13,704 bases of DNA from NCBI GenBank assembly GCA_028287885.1, contig JAQBOT010000361.1, positions 1 to 13,704 of the forward strand, written 5' to 3'. Made by a program: the position numbers and the translations under genes. Under the pieces are notes generated by a model. The model saw only the letters and a list, made by a program, of their open reading frames with translations. It ran no database searches and had not been told where the DNA came from. Positions 7,161 to 13,704 of the stretch are shown piece after piece; the first letter of the stretch is position 1, and each line of letters opens with the position of its first letter. This stretch comes from Pedobacter sp. Lineage in GTDB: Bacteria > Bacteroidota > Bacteroidia > Sphingobacteriales > Sphingobacteriaceae.

Positions 7161-7200
7161 AAGAAAGGGAATACAGCTTTAGCCATATTCCCTTTTTTTA
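7161..7200 (-). terminator. intrinsic terminator after frr
   Basis: A perfect 10-bp stem, AAAGGGAATA (7164-7173) with TATTCCCTTT (7186-7195), encloses a 12-base loop. On the minus strand it is followed by a T-rich tail (CTTTATTTTTG), about 30 bases after the frr stop. The plus-strand side also ends in a T-run, so the structure is symmetrical, but no plus-strand gene reads into it. Confidence 0.85.
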
Positions 7201-7224
7201 ATGTCAAGGACCTGTAAGATGACG

Positions 7225-7788
7225 TTAAACGGTCATTATGTCTTTCTCTTTTATTTCTGCGTGCTTATCAACCTTGATGATGTAAGTATCCGTGATCTTC
7301 TGAACTTCAGCTTCACCAACCTTTATCTCATCATCAGAAACACCATCAGCTTTCAGTCTTTTTATCTTTTCATTTGCGTCCTTACGGATGTTGCGAATTG
7401 CAATACGTCCTCTTTCAGCTTCTTCTTTAACCTTTTTTACGAGGTCTCTTCTGCGCTCTTCAGTTAGTGGAGGTACCACAAGGCGGATGACCACACCATC
7501 ATTCTGTGGATTGATCCCGATGTTTGCTTCCATTATCGCACGCTCGATTGGAGTCAGTAAGTTCTTTTCCCAAGGCTGTACAATTAAGGTCCTTGCATCC
7601 GGTGTATTGATGCTGGCAACCTGACTTAATGCAGTCGGATTACCATAATATTGAACCATTATGCCATCTAGCATACCCACGGTAGCTTTACCTGCACGGA
7701 TCTTCGTTAATTCAGATTCACAATACAGAATAGCTTTATCCATATTAGCTTGCGCATCTTGTAATTGTTTTCTTATGAGGTCATTCAT
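7225..7788 (-). CDS. frr: ribosome recycling factor
   Basis: A 187-residue protein, close to the usual 185. With EF-G it splits the post-termination ribosome into subunits. Family features are the IRAGKA segment at 30-35 (IRTGRA in many species), the GINPQNDG turn at 91-98, the VVPPLTEERRRDLVKKVKEEAE block at about 104-125, and Arg132 in AIRNIRKDA, the position known to be critical for ribosome binding. The long helices of domain I are at both ends. The gene lies 29 bases after pyrH on the same strand and ends before a terminator, so it is the last gene of the nagA-pyrH-frr unit. ATG 7788 fits the normal N-terminus. Confidence 0.98.
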   Translation of the reverse strand: MNDLIRKQLQDAQANMDKAILYCESELTKIRAGKATVGMLDGIMVQYYGNPTALSQVASINTPDARTLIVQPWEKNLLTPIERAIMEANIGINPQNDGVVIRLVVPPLTEERRRDLVKKVKEEAERGRIAIRNIRKDANEKIKRLKADGVSDDEIKVGEAEVQKITDTYIIKVDKHAEIKEKDIMTV

Positions 7789-7817
7789 ATTACTTTTATT
7801 TGAAAAAATATATATTG

Positions 7818-8525
7818 TTAGCCTGTTACTAATGTTCCTATCTCTTCACCATCCGTAACTTTCAACAAATTACCAGGCTTATTCATATCAAATACAATGA
7901 TTGGAAGTTCATTCTCCTCACAAAGGGTAAAAGCAGTCATATCCATTACATTTAAGCTTTTCGAATAGACTTCTTTGAAGGATAAGTTTGTATAACGAAC
8001 TGCATTGGCATCTTTCTCCGGATCGGCAGAATAAATACCATCGACACGTGTTCCTTTTAAAACTACATCTGCTTTGATCTCAATTGCTCTAAGTGCCGCG
8101 GCAGAGTCTGTTGTAAAGTATGGATTACCAGTACCGGCACCGAAGATAACGATCCTGCCTTTTTCAAGGTGTCTCACGGCTCTTCTACGAATGAAAGGCT
8201 CACAGATCTGCTCCATTTTAATGGCGGTAAGCAAGCGGGTTTTGATTCCTACTTTCTCTAATGCATCTTGCAGCGCCATACTATTGATTACTGTTGCCAG
8301 CATACCCATGTAATCTGCCTGAGCGCGATCCATACCAGATTTCTCAGCACTCAATCCTCTAAAGATGTTTCCACCTCCAATTACAATCGCAATCTCAAGA
8401 CCCTGGTCGTGAACAGTTTTAATTTCCTTAGCATATTGTCTGACACGTTCATTATCGATGCCATATTGTTTGTCGCCCATTAGCGATTCACCGCTCAGTT
8501 TTAGTAGGATCCTTTTATACTTCAT
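7818..8525 (-). CDS. pyrH: UMP kinase
   Basis: A 235-residue hexameric amino-acid-kinase-fold enzyme that phosphorylates UMP to UDP with ATP, a step to all pyrimidine nucleotides. Diagnostic features are KLSGESLMG at 9-17 (phosphate binding), [10 protein letters not shown] at 48-57, [20 protein letters not shown] at 65-84, and [17 protein letters not shown] at 131-147 (UMP site). [13 protein letters not shown] follows at 157-169. It sits in the conserved pyrH-frr pair, with nagA only 23 bases upstream, which suggests cotranscription. A TATTTTTG box on the minus strand (8531-8538) lies so near the ATG that it would give an almost leaderless mRNA; I do not call it separately. Confidence 0.98.
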   Translation of the reverse strand: MKYKRILLKLSGESLMGDKQYGIDNERVRQYAKEIKTVHDQGLEIAIVIGGGNIFRGLSAEKSGMDRAQADYMGMLATVINSMALQDALEKVGIKTRLLTAIKMEQICEPFIRRRAVRHLEKGRIVIFGAGTGNPYFTTDSAAALRAIEIKADVVLKGTRVDGIYSADPEKDANAVRYTNLSFKEVYSKSLNVMDMTAFTLCEENELPIIVFDMNKPGNLLKVTDGEEIGTLVTG

Positions 8526-8548
8526 TTCTTCAAAAATAACTATTTGTT

Positions 8549-9667
8549 TTAATTATTGCGGGGCAATTGTTCAACTCCAGCGACAAATACCTGTTGTAAT
8601 GCAAGTTCTGATGATAATACCAGTAGATCTGCTTTCTTTCCAACAGCAATTTCACCAACATTTTCCAGGCTCATTAGCCTGGCGGGATACTTACTTGCCA
8701 TATTTATCGCTTCCGACAGTTCAACATCACAATAGCGCACACAGTTTTGTACCGCTTGCAAAAGAGTGATATTAGATCCGGAAAGGGTTCCATCAGCCAT
8801 GACGAACTTGTCGCCGGATAGGCGGTGTTGGTAAGGGCCGATATCGCAAGCAGTAACAGCATCGGTAATCAGGAACAAACGATCTTTTAATACCTTTTGC
8901 GCCATCTTGACCACTTCAAAGTTCACATGCAATCCATCGGCAATGATACTGCTCATGGCCGTAGGGTGACTGAACAATGCAACGGGCAGGTTTGGCGCCC
9001 GGTGATGAATGGAAGGCATGGCATTGAATAGATGCGTTGTTGTGGTAATTCCTTTGTTGTAGGCGTCAGTTGCCTCCTCAAAAGTTGCATCGCTATGTCC
9101 AAGGGAAATCACGATGTTCTGATCCAGGAAATACTGAATAACCTCATCATCTTGAAGCTCTGCCGCGATGGTGACCATCTTCACGGTGCCATCCGCATAT
9201 TCAATCAGTTGCTTCACTTCATCCAAGGTTGCCTTTTTGATGAATTCCGTTATATGTGCACCACGTCTTTTTACATTTAGATAAGGACCCTCCAAATGAA
9301 GGCCCAAAAAGCCGACAGCTTCCTTTCTGTAAAGCTTAGCGGCATCAATAGCTTTGTAAAACACGTCAAGAGAGTTTGTCGCCAGGCAAGCAAGAAAACC
9401 AGTGGTCCCCTTGCTAATAAGGTACTGATCCATTTGTTTGAGCGTATCAGCGGTTGGATATGCAGAAAACAAGTCTCCACCAAAACCATAGATTTGAAGG
9501 TCAAGGAAGCCAGGGCTTATCAATGCATTTTGTGCATCAAAGACTTTATAACCTTCAGATATACCCTGTGCCGTAGTCGAATTTATTTTACCATCACTGA
9601 TCAGGATTGTTGCATTTTCACGAAGAGATCCTGATTCAAAAAAAGAGCAGTTGGAGATTGCGATCAT
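8549..9667 (-). CDS. nagA: N-acetylglucosamine-6-phosphate deacetylase
   Basis: A 372-residue amidohydrolase-fold enzyme that converts GlcNAc-6-phosphate to glucosamine-6-phosphate and acetate, feeding cell-wall amino-sugar recycling and chitin breakdown. Visible motifs are [10 protein letters not shown] at 52-61, HLEGPYLN at 124-131 with metal-binding Glu126, and [10 protein letters not shown] at 190-199 with His191. THLFNAM at 211-217 carries His212, IADGLHVN at 242-249 carries His247, and LITDA at 266-270 carries the catalytic Asp269. The first-strand HxH of many amidohydrolases is replaced by Q58-x-Y60, as in single-metal NagA enzymes such as that of E. coli (QxN). It sits between tsf and pyrH, 66 bases from tsf and 23 from pyrH. 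No strong promoter is seen; TATATTTA on the minus strand (9673-9680) is one base from consensus. Confidence 0.95.
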   Translation of the reverse strand: MIAISNCSFFESGSLRENATILISDGKINSTTAQGISEGYKVFDAQNALISPGFLDLQIYGFGGDLFSAYPTADTLKQMDQYLISKGTTGFLACLATNSLDVFYKAIDAAKLYRKEAVGFLGLHLEGPYLNVKRRGAHITEFIKKATLDEVKQLIEYADGTVKMVTIAAELQDDEVIQYFLDQNIVISLGHSDATFEEATDAYNKGITTTTHLFNAMPSIHHRAPNLPVALFSHPTAMSSIIADGLHVNFEVVKMAQKVLKDRLFLITDAVTACDIGPYQHRLSGDKFVMADGTLSGSNITLLQAVQNCVRYCDVELSEAINMASKYPARLMSLENVGEIAVGKKADLLVLSSELALQQVFVAGVEQLPRNN

Positions 9668-9683
9668 TGTACGCTAAATATAA

Positions 9684-9717
9684 GACATAAAAAAAGTCCC
9701 TCGCTTAAGGGACTTTT
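9684..9717 (-). terminator. intrinsic terminator after tsf
   Basis: A perfect 10-bp stem, AAAAGTCCCT (9692-9701) with AGGGACTTTT (9708-9717), has a 6-base loop. On the minus strand it ends in seven T residues. It starts about 17 bases after the tsf stop. It separates the ribosomal-protein/tsf unit from nagA-pyrH-frr. Confidence 0.9.
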
Positions 9718-9733
9718 AAATATTTAAAATTAA

Positions 9734-10570
9734 CTAGGATCCCAATTGAACCCTTTTGAAGGAAGTAACGGTTAAACCATTTGCCGTATCGTTTAAGAAC
9801 TTACGAACATCTTTCGAAGAGTCTTTAACGAACTCCTGGTTTAATAAAGTACTGTCTTTGTAGAATTTATTCAATTTACCTGCAGCAATCTTTTCTATCA
9901 TTGCTTCTGGTTTACCTTCAGCACGAATTTGCTCTTTAGCAATTTCAGTTTCACGCTCAATCGTAGTTGCATCAACGTCAGCTTTATCTAAAGCTACAGG
10001 GTTCATTGCAGCAATTTGCATTGCAACATCTTTACCTGCTTCGTCAACACCAGCAACAGCTTGGTTTAAAGCAACCAATACACCCAAACGGTAGTTACCG
10101 TGGATATAAGGAACAACTCTTTCGCCTGTTACAGTTTCAAATTTAGAGATACCAATTTTCTCACCAATCTTACCTGTATTCTCGATGATCAATTCAGAAA
10201 CTTTCTGACCATCAACTTCTAAAGCCAAAAGCTCTTCTAAAGTAGAAGGGTTTTTCTCTATAGCTAAATCAGTAAATTTATTTGCTAAAGCAACGAAATC
10301 AGCATTTTTAGCAACAAAATCAGTCTCACAGTTTAATTCAACAACAACACCACGTTTTCCGTCTGCAGTTGCTTTAGCAATAACAACACCTTCGTTAGAA
10401 TCACGATCTTGTCTGCTTGCTGCTACTTTAGCGCCTTTTTTACGTAAGTAATCAACAGCGGCTTCGAACTCGCCATTAGCTTCGATCAATGCTTTTTTGC
10501 AATCCATCATACCGGCACCGGTTTGTTGGCGTAATTTGTTTACATCTGCTGCAGTAATTTGTACTGACAT
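9734..10570 (-). CDS. tsf: translation elongation factor EF-Ts
   Basis: A 278-residue protein, the nucleotide-exchange factor that restores GTP-bound EF-Tu. The N-terminal UBA-like domain at 5-45 has the TGAGMMDCKKAL signature at 17-28. The core includes the conserved CETDFVAKN at 81-89, whose TDF contacts EF-Tu, and the GKIGEKIGI segment at 133-141. IRAEGKPEAMIEKIAAGKLNKFY at about 215-237 is the second signature. The length is near that of the E. coli protein (283). It lies about 100 bases after rpsB with a large hairpin between, and is followed by a terminator. ATG 10570 gives the standard start; upstream is A-rich with no Shine-Dalgarno sequence. Confidence 0.98.
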   Translation of the reverse strand: MSVQITAADVNKLRQQTGAGMMDCKKALIEANGEFEAAVDYLRKKGAKVAASRQDRDSNEGVVIAKATADGKRGVVVELNCETDFVAKNADFVALANKFTDLAIEKNPSTLEELLALEVDGQKVSELIIENTGKIGEKIGISKFETVTGERVVPYIHGNYRLGVLVALNQAVAGVDEAGKDVAMQIAAMNPVALDKADVDATTIERETEIAKEQIRAEGKPEAMIEKIAAGKLNKFYKDSTLLNQEFVKDSSKDVRKFLNDTANGLTVTSFKRVQLGS

Positions 10571-10603
10571 TTCTTTTTGTTTTTAAATTTTTGGTTAAAA
10601 AAT

Positions 10604-10660
10604 ATGGGTTGTACATCGTGTGTTGCAGGTATAACCTTCAACGCACAACGTACAACCCAA
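10604..10660 (-). promoter_or_regulatory. long imperfect hairpin between rpsB and tsf (attenuator or processing site candidate)
   Basis: GGGTTGTAC (10606-10614) pairs with GTACAACCC (10650-10658). Inside this the stem continues with only two mismatches and one wobble to GTGTTG/CAACGC, then a further AGGT/ACCT stem around a 3-base loop, a total of about 24 pairs. On the minus strand it begins about 10 bases after the rpsB stop and is followed by a short T6 tract (10597-10602 on the complement). This has the form of a partial terminator that lowers tsf relative to rpsB, or an RNA-processing site. The GTTGTAC / GTTGTGC / GTTG pattern could also mark a dispersed palindromic repeat. Confidence 0.6.
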
Positions 10661-10669
10661 GGATATTAT

Positions 10670-11494
10670 TTAAGCTTCGCTAGTACCTTCTTCAGTATCA
10701 GCATTCACTTTTTTAGGTCTTCTAGCACCAGGTGCAGCAGCTTCAGGAGCATCAGCAGCAGCTTTAGCCGCTACAGCTTCTTTTTCAGCTTCATCATCTT
10801 TCTCACGCTTACGCTCATCTAAACCTTCTTCAATTGCTTTGATGATAACATCAGTAATTAAAGAGATAGATTTAGTTGCATCATCATTCGCCGGGATAGG
10901 GAAATCGATGTTTGAAGGATCAGAGTTTGTATCAACCATTGCAAACGTAGGGATGTTCAATTTCAACGCTTCGCTAACAGCGATGTGTTCTTTTTTAACA
11001 TCAATTAAAAAGATTGCAGCTGGTAAACGGTTTAGATCCGCAATACCACCCAATAAGCTTTCCAATTTAATACGCTCACGTTGGATCATTAAACGCTCTT
11101 TCTTAGAAAGAATCGAATAAGTACCATCTTTAGTCATCTTGTCGATGTTAGACATCTTCTTGATTGACTTGCGAACAGTTGCAAAGTTGGTTAACATACC
11201 ACCCAACCAACGTTCAGTTACGAAAGGCATGTTTACTTTTTTTGCTTGCTCAGCAACGATTTCTTTAGCTTGTTTCTTCGTAGCTACAAATAAGATCTTA
11301 CGACCAGATTTCACGATTTGTTTAATCGCTGCTGCAGCTTCTTCAGTTTTAGTTAAAGTTTTATTTAAATCTATAATGTGAATCCCATTACGCTCCATGA
11401 AAATATATGGTGCCATTTTTGGGTTCCATTTACGGGTAAGGTGACCAAAATGTACACCTGCATCCAATAAGTCTTGATATGTTGTTCTTGCCAT
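10670..11494 (-). CDS. rpsB: 30S ribosomal protein S2 (uS2)
   Basis: A 274-residue small-subunit protein that sits at the head-body junction and is needed for S1 docking. Features are GVHFGHLTRKWNPKMAPYIF at 13-32, RNGIHIIDLNKT at 35-46, TERWLGGMLTNF at 93-104, a coiled-coil-like segment at about 107-148, and the PIPANDDATKSI block at 199-210. It is longer than E. coli S2 (241) by a charged Ala/Glu-rich tail from about 236 to 274, probably disordered. The start is preceded by AAGGAG (11503-11508) 8 bases before the ATG, a strong Shine-Dalgarno sequence unlike most genes here. It is 18 bases after rpsI, in the same operon. Confidence 0.98.
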   Translation of the reverse strand: MARTTYQDLLDAGVHFGHLTRKWNPKMAPYIFMERNGIHIIDLNKTLTKTEEAAAAIKQIVKSGRKILFVATKKQAKEIVAEQAKKVNMPFVTERWLGGMLTNFATVRKSIKKMSNIDKMTKDGTYSILSKKERLMIQRERIKLESLLGGIADLNRLPAAIFLIDVKKEHIAVSEALKLNIPTFAMVDTNSDPSNIDFPIPANDDATKSISLITDVIIKAIEEGLDERKREKDDEAEKEAVAAKAAADAPEAAAPGARRPKKVNADTEEGTSEA

Positions 11495-11512
11495 TGTGTT
11501 GTCTCCTTAAGA

Positions 11513-11899
11513 TTAACGTTTACTGAATTGGAATTTTTTACGAGCTTTCTTACGTCCTGGTTTCTTACGTTCAACCATACGCATATCACGGGTCATTAAC
11601 CCTTTAGCACGTAATGCTGGTTTTTTCTCAGCATCTAATTCAACAATAGCTTTAGCGATAGCTAAACGAACAGCTTGTGCCTGGCCTGTAATTCCACCAC
11701 CTGCTACATTTACTTTAACATCATACTGACCAGTAAGTTCAGAAACTTCGAACGATTGGTTTACGATGTATTGCAAAGGTAATGTTGGGAAATATACTTT
11801 GTGGTCTTTACCGTTTACGATGATTTCACCGCTGCCTTCTTTTAAATAGATACGGGCAACAGCAGTTTTTCTTCTTCCTGAAGTGTTAGTAACTGACAT
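11513..11899 (-). CDS. rpsI: 30S ribosomal protein S9 (uS9)
   Basis: A 128-residue protein whose C-terminal tail reaches the P-site tRNA. Features are the TSGRRKTAVARIYLKEGSG start at 6-24, VAGGGITGQAQAVRLAIAKA at 65-84, the LMTRDMRMVERKKPGRKKAR stretch at 101-120, and the terminal FQFSKR with the tRNA-contacting Lys-Arg end. Normal length. It is 16 bases after rplM and 18 before rpsB, so cotranscribed. An AAAGGAAG purine patch just before the ATG gives a moderate Shine-Dalgarno match. Confidence 0.98.
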   Translation of the reverse strand: MSVTNTSGRRKTAVARIYLKEGSGEIIVNGKDHKVYFPTLPLQYIVNQSFEVSELTGQYDVKVNVAGGGITGQAQAVRLAIAKAIVELDAEKKPALRAKGLMTRDMRMVERKKPGRKKARKKFQFSKR

Positions 11900-11915
11900 T
11901 TCTTTCTTCCTTTAA

Positions 11916-12359
11916 TTAAAGTGTAATGGTTGTTGGTGATTGTGCTGAATGTGGATGCTCAGAACCTGCATAAACAAATAGGTTGGTGTATAATTTAGCA
12001 CCAAGTTTTGTTTTAGGTAGCATACCACGAACGGCTTTCTCGATAACACGCGTAGGGTGTTTCGCCATTAACTCTTTCGGAGAAATGAAACGTTGACCAC
12101 CTGGATATCCTGTGTAAGAGATGTACGTCTTATCACTGAATTTGTTTCCGGTCAATTTAACCTTGTCTGCATTGATAACGATCACATTATCGCCGCAGTC
12201 TACGTGTGGGGTGTACTCAGGCTTGTTTTTACCTCTAATGACCATTGCGATCTTAGATGCCAAGCGCCCCAAAATCTCGCCTTGTGCGTCAACAACAACC
12301 CACTGTTTGTTAACAGTTTTTGCATTGGCAGAGACAGTTTTGTAACTTAACGTATTCAC
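11916..12359 (-). CDS. rplM: 50S ribosomal protein L13 (uL13)
   Basis: A 147-residue early-assembly protein of the large subunit. Features are WVVVDAQGEILGRLASKIA at 20-38, RGKNKPEYTPHVDCGDNVIV at 42-61, YTGYPGG at 82-88, and the AVRGMLPKTKLG segment at 109-120. It is the first gene of the rplM-rpsI-rpsB(-tsf) operon, in the usual L13-S9 pair. The start is GTG at 12359: an in-frame TAA lies seven codons upstream and no ATG fits, and the N-terminus MNTLSYKTVSAN agrees with relatives. No Shine-Dalgarno sequence is present. Confidence 0.98.
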   Translation of the reverse strand: MNTLSYKTVSANAKTVNKQWVVVDAQGEILGRLASKIAMVIRGKNKPEYTPHVDCGDNVIVINADKVKLTGNKFSDKTYISYTGYPGGQRFISPKELMAKHPTRVIEKAVRGMLPKTKLGAKLYTNLFVYAGSEHPHSAQSPTTITL

Positions 12360-12414
12360 TTGCTTGTATTTAATTTGTTAAACAATTATATTATTCCCAG
12401 TATTTTAGGGACTG

Positions 12415-12444
12415 CAAAGATACTGTAAAATGTGTTATTATCAA
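12415..12444 (-). promoter_or_regulatory. rplM operon promoter
   Basis: Reading on the minus strand, TTG (12442-12444), a 19-base spacer and TATCTTTG (12415-12422) match the Bacteroidota TTG/TAnnTTTG promoter fully. This is the best promoter in the window. Transcription would begin near 12408, leaving a leader of about 50 bases before the GTG. The leader starts with a small hairpin (TCCC/GGGA, 12395-12411) that could be an L13 feedback site, though this is speculative. Confidence 0.8.
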
Positions 12445-12577
12445 GCTAATGCTTAATTATTTGAAGATAACTGATGATGTTATTGCAATCCAGAAGCTTT
12501 TACAAAGCAGGCATTCCGTTTACTATTCCAGAATTGGGTATATTTCATTATGATGATTTCTTCAGAAACAACAGAAC
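12445..12577. other. intergenic region between the isomerase terminator and the rplM promoter
   Basis: No convincing gene. A 34-codon plus-strand frame exists at 12449-12553, without promoter, Shine-Dalgarno sequence or recognisable motif. The rest is plain AT-rich sequence. Confidence 0.5.
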
Positions 12578-12605
12578 AAAAAAAGCCTGGCTATAAAAGC
12601 CAGGC
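12578..12605 (-). terminator. intrinsic terminator after the isomerase-like gene
   Basis: The stem GCCTGGCT (12585-12592) with AGCCAGGC (12598-12605), GC-rich and perfect, has a 5-base loop. It is followed on the minus strand by seven T residues (12578-12584). It starts about 32 bases after the stop codon of the gene to its right. Confidence 0.93.
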
Positions 12606-12637
12606 CCATATTCTTATCCTGTAAACAGTAACTACTA

Positions 12638-13543
12638 TTATAGATTTGCTTTAAGCCATTTAACACTTTCAGCCGGATCAGCAATGGTTTTTGCTCCATC
12701 CTGTTCTATGAACGTATGCTGAACGCCTGATAGTTTTGAGTTTTCAAAGATCCTTTTAAACTCCACTTTACCTTTTCCAACGACACATGGTCTACCTGTT
12801 GCAGGGTCAATGTCTTTCACGTGCCATAGTGGGAACCGGCCTGGGTATTGTTTAAACATGGCAACTGGATCCATTCCAGCCTGGGTAGCCCAAGCTAAAT
12901 CCAACTCCATAAATACTTGATCTTTATTGGTCTGACCCAATACGTATTCATATGCACTAACGCCATCGATCTTGGTAAATTCAGATTGGTGGTTGTGGTA
13001 TGCAAACTTCATTTTGCTTTGTGCTGCTTTCTCACCGGCAGCAGAGAAGATTTCGGTTGTTTTTTTAATTTCATCCATATCGGCCTCCGAAGAACTTGCG
13101 CATATTACCCATGAACATCCACCTTCCGCTGAATTGTCGATGATCTGCTGTAGGTTATCTCTTAAATTGATGCGTTGAGGACCTGTGCTTGGTGTTGTCA
13201 TTTTACGAGGAAGACCCCCAAAGTGATTGCCCACCCACTTCATACCCAAGTCATTTACCATTGCAGCAAACTCTTTAGGTGTATGTCCATAATACAGTCC
13301 TTCAGCGGAACCGCTCGCAGTCTCCAGTTCTTTAACCCCAATTGCAGCAATCTGCTGTAACACAGATTTGGTATCTACTGCCTTATCATTGAAAAGATAT
13401 TGCAGGGTGTACGTTTGTAGACCAATTGGTGGATATTTCGCGAAAAACGGGGAGAACAAAGAGTTCGCACTGGTAAGTTGAGGAAGCATGCTGGCGGCCG
13501 CAAGGGTGCCTGTCGCTTTTAAAAAGGATCTTCTGTTGAACAT
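12638..13543 (-). CDS. sugar phosphate isomerase/epimerase-like TIM-barrel protein with Tat signal
   Basis: A 301-residue protein. The N-terminus has the twin-arginine motif NRRSFLK (3-9), then a hydrophobic stretch to about 27, so export in folded form by the Tat pathway is predicted. Residues 39-300 match the xylose-isomerase-like/AP-endonuclease-2 barrel. Likely metal and substrate residues are in YHNH (182-185), MELDLAWA (212-219; Glu213, Asp215), LWHVKD (239-244; His241) and FIEQDG (278-283; Glu280). GKGKVEF at 256-262 matches the family loop. Members isomerise or epimerise sugars; Bacteroidota carry many such exported copies near glycan genes, but no sugar gene is adjacent here. It has its own terminator, and no clear promoter was found. 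The exact substrate is unknown. Confidence 0.88.
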   Translation of the reverse strand: MFNRRSFLKATGTLAAASMLPQLTSANSLFSPFFAKYPPIGLQTYTLQYLFNDKAVDTKSVLQQIAAIGVKELETASGSAEGLYYGHTPKEFAAMVNDLGMKWVGNHFGGLPRKMTTPSTGPQRINLRDNLQQIIDNSAEGGCSWVICASSSEADMDEIKKTTEIFSAAGEKAAQSKMKFAYHNHQSEFTKIDGVSAYEYVLGQTNKDQVFMELDLAWATQAGMDPVAMFKQYPGRFPLWHVKDIDPATGRPCVVGKGKVEFKRIFENSKLSGVQHTFIEQDGAKTIADPAESVKWLKANL

Positions 13544-13704
13544 AATATTTGGCTTTCAGTCATAAACTTACAAAACGAGATTTGAATATGGTGTAGCAGG
13601 GTCAAATTATTTTGCAGTCATAAAGGGTTTTTAGGAAAGCAAAGTGATGATGCAAAGCAACGAAAGATGATGCCGAGCAATAAAAAAGGATAGCGCCTCC
13701 GCGC
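13544..13704. other. upstream region of the isomerase-like gene, with two imperfect 20-bp tandem units
   Basis: No gene is seen. Bases 13646-13665 and 13666-13685 are adjacent 20-base units, both starting GATGATGC and agreeing at 16 of 20 positions. No TAnnTTTG promoter box is evident on the minus strand for the isomerase-like gene, so its promoter is unassigned. Confidence 0.5.
13682..13704 (-). terminator. partial intrinsic terminator cut by the window end
   Basis: GGATAGCGC (13688-13696), loop CTCC, then GCGC (13701-13704) starts the returning arm, which would continue beyond the window. On the minus strand it would end in six T residues (13682-13687). It implies a minus-strand gene ending just to the right of the window. 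Confidence 0.6.

Noticed and set aside
12449..12553. 34-codon plus-strand frame in the intergenic region
   Set aside because: No promoter or Shine-Dalgarno sequence, no recognisable motif, and length expected by chance in AT-rich DNA.

Overview
The window looks like chromosomal DNA from a member of the Bacteroidota, most likely Sphingobacteriaceae (Pedobacter-like). The evidence is: TAnnTTTG promoter -7 boxes, mostly absent Shine-Dalgarno sequences, TTG and GTG starts, a TonB-dependent receptor with an N-terminal carboxypeptidase-regulatory-like domain, and the gene order rplM-rpsI-rpsB-tsf. It is mostly core housekeeping sequence. I see no insertion sequence, prophage, CRISPR array, tRNA or rRNA.

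Left part (1-5321). A truncated alpha/beta hydrolase runs off the left edge on the minus strand. Divergent from it is a thiamine-related block on the plus strand: a TPP riboswitch, an 819-aa TonB-dependent receptor (predicted outer-membrane thiamine uptake), a divergent ThiE-like thiamine-phosphate synthase, and an MFS transporter of the EntS/MFS_3 type. The receptor starts at TTG. A 22-codon ORF beginning just after the riboswitch ends in a TGA that overlaps this TTG, which suggests riboswitch control by translational coupling. thiE and the MFS gene each carry their own TAnnTTTG box close to the start codon, so they may escape the riboswitch.

Middle and right part (5370-12444), all on the minus strand and read from right to left. 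A consensus promoter drives rplM-rpsI-rpsB, then a long hairpin, then tsf and a strong terminator. Next comes nagA-pyrH-frr with a second terminator, then an MsbA-like ABC exporter that converges on the MFS gene. The widespread order rpsB-tsf-pyrH-frr is therefore kept but split by a terminator and by nagA. The group combines ribosome synthesis and recycling, UMP phosphorylation and amino-sugar recycling.

Right edge (12578-13704). A Tat-signal sugar-phosphate isomerase/epimerase-like TIM-barrel protein on the minus strand has its own terminator. At the window end there is half of another terminator, belonging to a gene outside the window.

The most interesting signal is the riboswitch / leader ORF / overlapping TTG arrangement at 630-826. 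It is followed by the hairpin between rpsB and tsf and by the divergent thiE. I do not see a wholly new multi-gene system here.
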